A stretch of DNA of 5,525 nt, taken from positions 1 through 5,525 of the forward strand of contig CALCPC010000003.1 of the NCBI GenBank assembly GCA_937900975.1, written 5' to 3'. Shown here piece after piece: positions 1-5,525 of the stretch; the first letter of the stretch is position 1; each line of letters opens with the position of its first letter. Under the pieces are notes generated by a model that was not told the origin of the DNA, searched no databases, and was given only the letters and a program-made list of their open reading frames with translations. The stretch is from an uncultured Paracoccaceae bacterium (GTDB taxonomy: Bacteria; Pseudomonadota; Alphaproteobacteria; Rhodobacterales; Rhodobacteraceae). The translations under genes and the position numbers were made by a program.

Positions 1-1283
1 TCCACGTAATCGCGGTGCGCCGGTCCGGTGTAAAGCTGCCGCGGGCGCCCGATCCGGCTGGTTGGGTCGGACATCATCTCTTTCCACTGACTGATCCACC
101 CCACCGTCCGGGCCAGCGCAAAGATCGGCGTGAACATCGAGGTCGGGAATTGCATCGCGTCGAGGATGATGCCCGAGTAAAAATCGACATTCGGGTAGAG
201 CTTTTTCTCGACGAAATATTCATCCGTCAGCGCGATCCGCTCCAGCTCTTGCGCGACTTGCAGCGTTGGGTTGTTTTCGACGCCCAGCAGCGACAGAACC
301 TCTTTCGCGCTTTCCTGCATGACCTTCGCGCGCGGATCGTAGTTTTTGTAAACGCGGTGCCCAAAGCCCATCAAACGGAAAGGGTCGGACTTGTCCTTGG
401 CGCGGGCGATGTAATCGGGGATTTTGTCGACGCTCCCGATCTCACGCAGCATCTCCAGCGCCGCCTGGTTCGCGCCGCCATGGGCTGGACCCCAAAGGCA
501 GGCCACGCCCGCGGCAATGCAGGCAAACGGGTTGGCCTGGGACGACCCTGCGAGGCGCACCGTGGACGTGGAGGCGTTTTGCTCATGATCCGCGTGCAGC
601 GTGAAAATCCGGTCCATGGCCCGGCTGAGGATCGGATCGACCGTGTATTCCTCACACGGGGTTGCGAAACACATGTGCAGAAAGTTGGTGGCATAGTCGA
701 GATCGTTGCGTGGATAAACGAAGGGCTGACCGATGGAGTATTTATGCGCCCAGGCACAGATCGTCGGCAGTTTCGCGACCAGACGGATCGTCGCGACTTC
801 GCGCTGCCAGGGGTCGAAGATATCCGTGCTGTCGTGATAAAACGCGGACATCGCGCCGACGACGCCGCACACGATTGCCATGGGATGCGCGTCGCGCCGG
901 AACCCGCGGAAGAAATTCACCATTTGCTCATGCAGCATGGTGTGACGGGTGACGCGGCTTTCGAAATCCTCGATCTGCGCCGCCGACGGCAGCTCCCCAT
1001 AGATCAGAAGGTAGCAGACCTCGAGAAAGTTGGATTTTTCGGCAAGCTGGTCAATCGGATAGCCGCGATACAGCAGCTCTCCCTTGTCGCCGTCGATATA
1101 GGTAATGGCGCTTTCGCAGGACGCCGTGGACGTGAAGCCCGGGTCGTAGGTGAAGATGTCGGCCTGAGCGTAGAGTTTTCCGATATCGATAACGTCCGGC
1201 CCCAAAGCCGGGCTTTTCATTGGAAACTCAAAGCTTTTGCCGTCGAAATTTATCGTGCCGGTGCGGTCCACGTCCTTGGCCAT
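1..1283 (-). CDS. gltA: Citrate synthase, 3' end cut by the window edge
   Basis: Condenses acetyl-CoA with oxaloacetate to citrate, the entry step of the TCA cycle, in the cytoplasm. Reading the minus strand from the ATG at 1283 gives 427 uninterrupted codons ([15 protein letters not shown]...) ending RDYV at the window edge, with no stop reached. Family members are about 430 residues, so only a handful of codons are probably missing. Catalytic landmarks are all present: [15 protein letters not shown] (from about residue 229), GPAHGG with His268, GFGHRVYK with His309, and YPNVDFYSG with Asp367; these correspond to E. coli His264, His305 and Asp362. The long N-terminal domain and the TPC motif (Cys210, matching the cysteine linked to NADH inhibition in E. 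coli) fit the hexameric Gram-negative type. A purine run AAGGGGAG lies three bases before the ATG. gltX lies 67 bp upstream in the same direction. A methylcitrate synthase paralogue is unlikely given this motif set. Confidence 0.97.
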   Translation of the reverse strand, partial: MAKDVDRTGTINFDGKSFEFPMKSPALGPDVIDIGKLYAQADIFTYDPGFTSTASCESAITYIDGDKGELLYRGYPIDQLAEKSNFLEVCYLLIYGELPSAAQIEDFESRVTRHTMLHEQMVNFFRGFRRDAHPMAIVCGVVGAMSAFYHDSTDIFDPWQREVATIRLVAKLPTICAWAHKYSIGQPFVYPRNDLDYATNFLHMCFATPCEEYTVDPILSRAMDRIFTLHADHEQNASTSTVRLAGSSQANPFACIAAGVACLWGPAHGGANQAALEMLREIGSVDKIPDYIARAKDKSDPFRLMGFGHRVYKNYDPRAKVMQESAKEVLSLLGVENNPTLQVAQELERIALTDEYFVEKKLYPNVDFYSGIILDAMQFPTSMFTPIFALARTVGWISQWKEMMSDPTSRIGRPRQLYTGPAHRDYV

Positions 1284-1286
1284 AGG

Positions 1287-1294
1287 CTCCCCTT
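1287..1294 (-). promoter_or_regulatory. Ribosome binding site of gltA
   Basis: The minus strand reads AAGGGGAG-CCT-ATG, a strong purine-rich Shine-Dalgarno stretch just ahead of the citrate synthase start. It supports the ATG at 1283 as the true start. Confidence 0.7.
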
Positions 1295-1316
1295 TGTTGT
1301 TTGCGGCGCGTTTTCC

Positions 1317-1346
1317 GCCCGCTTTAAGGTGCGGGCCAAAGGGCCC
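1317..1346 (-). promoter_or_regulatory. Two overlapping, mutually exclusive hairpins between gltX and gltA
   Basis: In the 67-bp gap, plus-strand GGGCC (1333-1337) pairs with GGCCC (1342-1346) across a 4-base loop. GCCCGC (1317-1322) pairs with GCGGGC (1331-1336) across an 8-base loop. The two stems share 1333-1336, so a transcript can form only one at a time. No T-run follows either stem on the minus strand, so neither is a clear intrinsic terminator. They could stabilise, process or attenuate the transcript between the two genes, or be chance in GC-rich DNA. Confidence 0.3.
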
Positions 1347-1350
1347 AGTG

Positions 1351-2775
1351 TCAGTCGCCCGGCTGTGCGGACGCGGCATCCGCGAGGCGCGCCAACGTCT
1401 CATCCCGTCCGAGAAGGTCCATCATTTCGAACACGCTGGGAGAGATCGTTCGCCCCGTCAAGGCGGCGCGCAGAGGTTGAGCGATTTTGCCCAGCTTCAT
1501 CTCTTCCGCCTCAGCAAAGACGCGCAGGCTAGCCTCCAACGCCGGTGCGGACCAGGTAGCAGTTTGCAGATGCGAAGTCAATCGATGCAGCATACCTTGG
1601 GATACAGTTTGCAGGAGGGCGCCCGCCTTTTCGTCAGGCTCAACTGGACGCGGATGTGTGATAAATCGAGCCATCTCAAAGAGTTCCGGCAGCGTCTTGG
1701 ACCGCTCTGCCAGACTTGTCGCACTGGCCCGCAAGGGTGGTTCCCAAAGCTCTGACCAGGGCAAATCGTCCCGCATCGCAGCAAAGGCGCGCATCTCTGC
1801 GACCAAGGTCTCGGCCGGCATCCCGCGCAAATGCTGGCCTGAAAGGTTTTCGAGCTTTTTGAAATCGAACCGGGCCGGGGATTTGCCGATGGCGTCGAGC
1901 CCGAACCAGCCGATGGCCTCTTCGGTGCTGAAAACCTCAGCGTCCCCGTGGCTCCACCCAAGCCGCGCCAGGTAATTGCGCATCGCAGCAGCCGGATAGC
2001 CCATGTCGCGATAGGCCTCTACCCCCAGCGCGCCATGGCGTTTGGACAGCTTGGCCCCATCGGGACCGTGGATCAGCGGGATGTGCGCGAAAACGGGCAC
2101 GGGCCAGCCCATGGCCGCGTAGATCAGCGATTGGCGGGCAGCGTTGGTCAGGTGATCGTCGCCGCGGATCACATGCGTGACGCCCATATCATGATCGTCG
2201 ACAACCACCGCCAGCATATAGGTCGGCGTGCCGTCAGAGCGCAGGAGGATCAGATCGTCGAGCGTTTCGTTTTTCCAGGTCACGCGCCCCTGCACGCGAT
2301 CCTCCACCACCGTCTCGCCCTGCTCTGGCGCGCGAAGCCGAACGACGTAGGGGCCGTTGGGGCGCGGGTAAGCCGGGTCGCGCCAGGGTGAACGGTAAAG
2401 CGGCGGGCGGCCCGCGGCGCGCTCTGCCGCCCGCGCCGCGTCGATGTCGTCCTTTGTCGCATAGCAGCGATAGGCGGTGCCCGCTGCCACCATGTCGGCC
2501 GCGACGGCGGCATGACGCTCGGACCGCGCGATTTGGCTGACCGCCTCACCGTCCCAATCGAGGCCCAGCCACCGCAGACCCGCGTAGATCGCCTCCGTCG
2601 CCTCGGGCGTTGAGCGCGCGCGGTCGGTGTCTTCGATCCTCAGCAAAAACTGCCCGCCGTGGTGACGGGCGAAAAGCCAGTTAAAAAGTGCGGTGCGCGC
2701 GCCCCCGATGTGCAAAAAACCGGTGGGCGAGGGCGCAAAGCGGGTGATGACGGCGGCGCCGGTGGCCTCTGACAC
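1351..2775 (-). CDS. gltX: Glutamyl-tRNA synthetase (class Ic)
   Basis: Attaches glutamate to tRNA-Glu with ATP. In organisms without GlnRS, as is usual in this group, such enzymes also charge tRNA-Gln for later amidation by GatCAB; that role is inference here. The 474-residue product has the full class I layout: the HIGH-type motif in [12 protein letters not shown] (HIGG at 22-25), [11 protein letters not shown] (from 45), [18 protein letters not shown] (from 181), RGDDH (204-208), and the KMSKS-type loop [10 protein letters not shown] with KLSKR at 242-246. A helical anticodon-binding half follows and ends with a typical [14 protein letters not shown] stretch. The length is normal. The only cysteine is Cys104, so the zinc-binding cysteine cluster of E. 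coli GluRS is absent. I chose GTG at 2775 because AGAAGGA lies eight bases before it; an in-frame TTG at 2781 is only two bases from that site. gltA follows 67 bp downstream. Alphaproteobacteria often carry two gltX copies; which one this is cannot be told. Confidence 0.96.
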   Translation of the reverse strand: MSEATGAAVITRFAPSPTGFLHIGGARTALFNWLFARHHGGQFLLRIEDTDRARSTPEATEAIYAGLRWLGLDWDGEAVSQIARSERHAAVAADMVAAGTAYRCYATKDDIDAARAAERAAGRPPLYRSPWRDPAYPRPNGPYVVRLRAPEQGETVVEDRVQGRVTWKNETLDDLILLRSDGTPTYMLAVVVDDHDMGVTHVIRGDDHLTNAARQSLIYAAMGWPVPVFAHIPLIHGPDGAKLSKRHGALGVEAYRDMGYPAAAMRNYLARLGWSHGDAEVFSTEEAIGWFGLDAIGKSPARFDFKKLENLSGQHLRGMPAETLVAEMRAFAAMRDDLPWSELWEPPLRASATSLAERSKTLPELFEMARFITHPRPVEPDEKAGALLQTVSQGMLHRLTSHLQTATWSAPALEASLRVFAEAEEMKLGKIAQPLRAALTGRTISPSVFEMMDLLGRDETLARLADAASAQPGD

Positions 2776-2783
2776 AATCAACG

Positions 2784-2790
2784 TCCTTCT
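2784..2790 (-). promoter_or_regulatory. Ribosome binding site that decides the gltX start
   Basis: The minus strand reads AGAAGGA, then eight bases, then GTG (2775-2773). The spacing suits GTG. The upstream in-frame TTG (2781-2779) lies only two bases from the site, too close for normal initiation. Confidence 0.6.
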
Positions 2791-2791
2791 C

Positions 2792-2810
2792 GGTTAACGT
2801 CTTGATAACC
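2792..2810. promoter_or_regulatory. Imperfect dyad in the divergent gltX/comEC control region
   Basis: GGTTA (2792-2796) and TAACC (2806-2810) are inverted repeats nine bases apart, with two further symmetric base pairs inside (2798 and 2804). The dyad sits between the two divergent genes, where both promoters must lie or overlap. It could be an operator, but no regulator is recognisable. A TTGATA (2802-2807) resembles a -35 box on the plus strand, yet no good -10 follows at the right distance. No promoter can be assigned with confidence on either strand. Confidence 0.25.
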
Positions 2811-2850
2811 ATCCTGGCGCAAGCCTGTGGCGGCATTTACGCGGTTTGTC

Positions 2851-2856
2851 GAGGAG
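2851..2856 (+). promoter_or_regulatory. Likely ribosome binding site of comEC (start at 2866)
   Basis: GAGGAG lies nine bases before the GTG at 2866. Upstream of the alternative GTG at 2827 there is no comparable purine run. From 2866 the product begins MRIGAGLAALLAAERG and leads straight into the first membrane segment, which fits the usual N-terminus of the family. Confidence 0.45.
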
Positions 2857-2865
2857 AGAACAAGG

Positions 2866-4923
2866 GTGCGCATCGGCGCCGGGCTTGCCGCACTTCTGGC
2901 GGCTGAGCGGGGGACAGCGATGCTTTGGGCGCCAGTTGCGCTCGGGGCGGGGATCGCTGTTTATTTTCGCCTGTTGGTGGAGCCGGGGGCGCCGGCGCTT
3001 GGGCTGCTGACGGCATTCGCGGCGCTTGGGTTTCTAGCGGCCTTGCGAACGGGCATCGGTGCGTTGGCCTTGCCGGCCATGGTGTCGCTCGGCGTGCTGC
3101 TTTCCGCCGGTCAGACAGAGCGGGTGCGTGCGCCGGTGCTCGATGGCAGCTATCGCGGCGCCATTCTGGGGCGCGTCGTGCATCTCGACCGTTCCGCCTC
3201 CAACGCGCCGCGGATCACGCTGGACCGCGTCTACTTGCCGGGCTGGGCGCCGGCCGCGACACCCGGTCGCGTCCGGGTCAGCCATTCGGGTCACATCGGG
3301 CAAGGGGCGCTGAGGCCGGGTGCGCGGGTGGCGTTGCGGGGCTGGATCGCCGCACCGAACCCGCCGGTTGAGCCGTGGGATTTCGATTTTCGCCGTCACG
3401 CTTGGTTTGCAGGGATCGGCGCGGTTGGGTACACGCGCGACCCCGTCGTATTGGCCCGCGATGCGGTCGATCACAGTCTGGCAACGCGCATTTTCGCGCT
3501 TCGTCTGCGCATTTCAGCGGCGATCCGGGCGCGCCTTCCGGGTGCGCAGGGCGGGTTTGCTGCGGCGATCCTGACGGGTGACCGGTCGGCGATCGATCCC
3601 AGCGACCTGGACGCGCTGCGCGCGTCGAACCTTGCGCATCTTTTGGCGATATCGGGGTTGCATATGGGGTTGTTGACTGGATTTCTCTTCGCCGCGCTGC
3701 GCATCGCTCTCGCGCTGTTCCCCCGCCTTGCGATGCGGCTTCCGGCCAAGAAGCTGGCGGCGTTGGTGGCGCTGCTGGGCGGGCTTTTTTACCTGGCGCT
3801 GTCGGGGGCGAGCGTGGCCACGCAGCGCGCGTTCATCATGGCCGCAGTGGCGCTTGGCGCCATCTTGATCGACCGCCCCGCGCTGACGCTTCGGGCCGTC
3901 GCGCTGGCCGCTTTGATCGTGCTTTTCGTGCATCCGGTCAGCCTGCTTGGGCCGGGTTTTCAGATGTCCTTTGCGGCCACCGCAGCGCTTGTAGCGACCT
4001 ATGAGCGTTTGGGCCGGCTCCGGCTGCCAGAGCGGTTGCGCGCCCCCGCCTGGCGGCCGCTGCGCTGGGTTTTCGCGCTGGTTTTGACGTCAGCGGTTGC
4101 AGGGCTCGCCACGGCCCCCTTCTCGGCCTTTCATTTTAACGCCGTGGCGCGGTTTGGGCTGCTTGCCAACGTGGGCGCGGTGCCCGCCATGGGCCTTCTT
4201 GTGATGCCCGCGGCGGTTGCGGCGGGCCTGCTTCTGCCCCTTGGGCTCGACGGCCCGGCGTTCGCGGTGATGGGCGCGGGGATTGGGCATATTCTTGGCG
4301 TCGCGCATTGGATCGCGGGGCTGGAGGGCGCGCGATGGCACATTCCCGCGGGCCCGCCGCTGGCGCTAAGCCTGATCAGCCTTGGCGGGGTGATGGTGAT
4401 CGTGATGCGGGGGCCGCTGCGCCTCGGAGGGATCGTGGCACTGGCCGTCGCGCTTTTGTTTTGGGCGACAACACCCCGGCCCGACGTGCTGATTGCCGAG
4501 GACGGCCGGCTTGTCGGCGTGCAAGGCCCCGGTGCGCGGGCCTTGTCGGCGGCGCGCGGAAACCGCTTTGCCGCGCGGGTTTGGCTGGAAAACGATGGGC
4601 GGGGGGCGTCCGTCGACACGGCCTACCTTCGCCCCCCGCTCCACCGCGCGGCGGAGGCGGTCACGGGCGGCCTGCCGGCAGGGCACGAATTGTACTGGAC
4701 CGGCGCGAAAACCGTATCCGCGACCGCGTGCCGCGAGAAAATGCTGGTGATCGCGCCCGCCTGGACCGAAAGGCCCGTGGGCAAATGCGTCTTTATCGGG
4801 CGAGAGGCGCTTTGGCAGGGTGGTGCCCATGCCATTCGTATCGACCCGGGCGGCAAACTTCACATTGCGACCGTGGGCGCCGCAAGCGGCGACCGCCCCT
4901 GGACCCAAGCCGGGCGCGAATAG
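2866..4923 (+). CDS. comEC: ComEC/Rec2-family DNA-uptake channel, without a nuclease-type metallo-beta-lactamase motif
   Basis: Inner-membrane channel that passes single-stranded DNA into the cytoplasm during natural transformation. Numbering uses the 685-residue form starting at GTG 2866, preceded by GAGGAG nine bases upstream. An in-frame GTG at 2827 would add 13 residues but has no visible ribosome site. Order of parts: hydrophobic N-terminal segments (about 17-82); a soluble DUF4131/OB-like region (about 87-187); the Competence domain with LTGDRSAIDPSDL, AHLLAISGLHMGL (257-269), GASVATQRAFIMA (314-326), HPVSLLGPGFQMSFAATAAL (356-375) and a conserved block around LLANVGAVPAMGLLVMP (432-448); many membrane helices up to about 534; then a soluble C-terminal domain (about 540-685). 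That domain lacks the HxHxDH metal site of canonical ComEC and contains the protein's only two cysteines, Cys622 and Cys641. The gene diverges from gltX. Whether the cell is competent cannot be judged from one gene. Confidence 0.93.
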   Translation: MRIGAGLAALLAAERGTAMLWAPVALGAGIAVYFRLLVEPGAPALGLLTAFAALGFLAALRTGIGALALPAMVSLGVLLSAGQTERVRAPVLDGSYRGAILGRVVHLDRSASNAPRITLDRVYLPGWAPAATPGRVRVSHSGHIGQGALRPGARVALRGWIAAPNPPVEPWDFDFRRHAWFAGIGAVGYTRDPVVLARDAVDHSLATRIFALRLRISAAIRARLPGAQGGFAAAILTGDRSAIDPSDLDALRASNLAHLLAISGLHMGLLTGFLFAALRIALALFPRLAMRLPAKKLAALVALLGGLFYLALSGASVATQRAFIMAAVALGAILIDRPALTLRAVALAALIVLFVHPVSLLGPGFQMSFAATAALVATYERLGRLRLPERLRAPAWRPLRWVFALVLTSAVAGLATAPFSAFHFNAVARFGLLANVGAVPAMGLLVMPAAVAAGLLLPLGLDGPAFAVMGAGIGHILGVAHWIAGLEGARWHIPAGPPLALSLISLGGVMVIVMRGPLRLGGIVALAVALLFWATTPRPDVLIAEDGRLVGVQGPGARALSAARGNRFAARVWLENDGRGASVDTAYLRPPLHRAAEAVTGGLPAGHELYWTGAKTVSATACREKMLVIAPAWTERPVGKCVFIGREALWQGGAHAIRIDPGGKLHIATVGAASGDRPWTQAGRE

Positions 4924-4939
4924 CCCGATCTGCCGGGGA

Positions 4940-4956
4940 CCGGGCCGCTGGCCCGG
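4940..4956 (+). terminator. GC hairpin right after comEC, without a U-tract
   Basis: CCGGGCC (4940-4946), loop GCT, GGCCCGG (4950-4956) form a perfect 7-bp stem that begins 17 bases after the comEC stop. No T-run follows, so it is not a textbook intrinsic terminator. It may protect the 3' end of the mRNA or slow the polymerase ahead of Rho-dependent termination. Confidence 0.4.
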
Positions 4957-5331
4957 CGCGCGCCAGAGGCTGCCGCCGGGGACGAAGTGCCAAAGTGCCG
5001 CGCAAGAAGATGCGGTTGCACGATCCACGCCGCGCGGATCCCAGTCCCACCGAAGGTCCCCGTGCGCCAAGCGCCCCCAGGCGAGGCCATGACCTGCGCT
5101 TAGATCACCTTCCGGGCCACCGTTTCTCCGCGCCCCGGCCTCCCGATCGCCGCTGGAGCGTGGAGGCTGCGACAGCGCCCATTGTCAGCCCCCCGGCGTT
5201 CGGCCGAAATATCAGTTTCTAAACCTATGCAGCCGTCCAATCCCGCCGCCTGCGCCCCCAAAACCGTGAAATCATAATCCAGAGCGGGGCGCCCTCGACT
5301 GCCCCCAACCGGCGGTCGTCCTGTGACCCGC

Positions 5332-5345
5332 GCGCTAAATAGCGC
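5332..5345. repeat. 14-bp hyphenated palindrome
   Basis: GCGCTA-AA-TAGCGC is a perfect 6-bp inverted repeat around a central AA. It lies in the gene-free stretch. It is too tight (2-base loop) for a stable RNA hairpin at full pairing, so a protein-binding site is as plausible as an RNA element. No function is known. Confidence 0.3.
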
Positions 5346-5416
5346 TGCAAGCTTGTGAACAGAGCCATAAGTGGCAGGCAAAAGCCGTGTTTCTATGACC
5401 GATCTCAGCCAATTGC

Positions 5417-5437
5417 GCTGCGTAAGCGGCATTTTTT
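5417..5437 (+). terminator. Compact intrinsic terminator on the plus strand, abutting tRNA-Leu
   Basis: GCTGC (5417-5421) pairs with GCGGC (5426-5430), including one G-T wobble, around a GTAA loop of the GNRA type. One A and six Ts (5432-5437) follow. The stem is short but the order hairpin then T-run is correct for plus-strand transcription. The last T is the complement of the terminal A of the tRNA CCA. It would stop rightward transcription before it runs antisense through the tRNA gene. Its own transcript is unclear: comEC ends almost 500 bases earlier. Confidence 0.5.
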
Positions 5438-5523
5438 GGTGCGGTCGAGAAGACTCGAACTTCCACGGGAGTTACCCCACAGCGACCTCAACGCTGCGCG
5501 TCTACCAATTCCGCCACGACCGC
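5437..5523 (-). tRNA. tRNA-Leu, anticodon GAG (reads CUC and CUU)
   Basis: The minus strand folds into a complete 87-nt class II tRNA including an encoded CCA. The acceptor is GCGGTCG/CGACCGC with discriminator A. The D arm is GCG...CGC with a TTGGTAGA loop segment. The anticodon stem is CAGCG/CGCTG around loop TTGAGGT, with anticodon GAG at 5489-5487. A long variable arm holds GGGGTAACTCCC, and the T arm is GGAAG/CTTCT with loop TTCGAGT. The long variable arm and discriminator A fit leucine. The gene is complete; only two bases of upstream flank remain, so its promoter lies outside the window. No terminator in its own direction is evident downstream. Confidence 0.97.
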
Positions 5524-5525
5524 AC

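Larger units (their letters stand above)
4924..5436. other. Intergenic stretch between comEC and tRNA-Leu with no convincing gene
   Basis: About 510 bases. Open frames run through it on both strands, but most are tails of frames lying across comEC, rich in Arg, Pro, Ala and Gly, as expected by chance in GC-rich DNA. The longest self-contained frame (minus strand, 5432 to 5100, 110 codons) starts directly beside the tRNA CCA end with no ribosome site. Its third-position base use is mixed rather than strongly GC, and I recognise no domain. What is visible: the hairpin behind comEC, a 14-bp near-palindrome at 5332-5345, and an intrinsic terminator at 5417-5437. The right half (from about 5205) is noticeably less GC-rich than the rest of the window. 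Confidence 0.6.

Noticed and set aside
15..1532. Plus-strand open frame of 505 codons at the left end
   Set aside because: It is antisense to gltA and the end of gltX, both of which are unmistakable on the minus strand. The product is Arg/His-rich with no family features.
4366..5070. Minus-strand open frame of 234 codons across the comEC 3' end
   Set aside because: It is antisense to comEC over most of its length, lacks a convincing start site, and shows no recognisable motif.
4308..5222. Plus-strand open frame of 304 codons overlapping the end of comEC
   Set aside because: Most of it lies in another frame of comEC, which has clear family motifs. The product is Arg/Pro/Gly-rich, typical of a shadow frame in GC-rich DNA, and the part beyond comEC shows no known domain.
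5100..5432. Minus-strand open frame of 110 codons beside the tRNA
   Set aside because: It has no ribosome binding site, starts directly against the tRNA CCA end, shows mixed third-position base use unlike gltX and comEC, and has no recognisable domain. The terminator at 5417-5437 overlaps its start.
4924..5436. Search for a lexA gene or remnant after comEC
   Set aside because: In related bacteria I recall lexA following comEC, so I looked for its N-terminal helix-turn-helix and its protease motifs here. Nothing in either strand resembles them.
5437..5523. tRNA-Leu as an integration site for a genomic island
   Set aside because: tRNA-Leu genes are common attachment sites, but there is no integrase, no second copy of the tRNA 3' end in the window, and no other mobile-element sign.
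1..5525. CRISPR arrays, direct repeat arrays, insertion sequences or an undescribed multi-gene system
   Set aside because: No regularly spaced repeats, transposase-like frames or terminal inverted repeats are visible. The coding content is well-known core genes.

Overview
The window reads as ordinary chromosomal housekeeping DNA from a GC-rich alphaproteobacterium, most likely a member of the Rhodobacterales. This rests on the style of the citrate synthase and glutamyl-tRNA synthetase sequences, on a ComEC whose C-terminal domain is the degenerate, cysteine-pair type I associate with alphaproteobacteria, and on GTG/TTG starts with high GC at third codon positions. The taxonomic call is inference; no database search was possible.

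Layout, left to right. Positions 1-1283 (minus strand) hold the citrate synthase gene gltA, cut by the window edge a few codons before its natural end. A 67-bp gap with two competing hairpins separates it from gltX (glutamyl-tRNA synthetase, minus strand, 1351-2775), which lies upstream of gltA in the same direction and may be co-transcribed with it. A short divergent control region follows, and then comEC on the plus strand (to 4923), encoding the inner-membrane DNA-uptake channel. About 510 bp without a convincing gene come next; they hold a GC hairpin just behind comEC, a 14-bp near-palindrome, and a compact intrinsic terminator on the plus strand. The window closes with a complete tRNA-Leu(GAG) gene on the minus strand (5437-5523).

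The genes do not form one pathway. gltA feeds the TCA cycle, gltX and tRNA-Leu serve translation, and comEC serves natural transformation. I found no mobile element, CRISPR array or novel multi-gene system. The points worth a second look are small: start-codon choices for gltX and comEC, the alternative hairpins between gltX and gltA, the degenerate ComEC C-terminus, and an orphan terminator beside the tRNA that may mark an unannotated small RNA or a long comEC 3' UTR.
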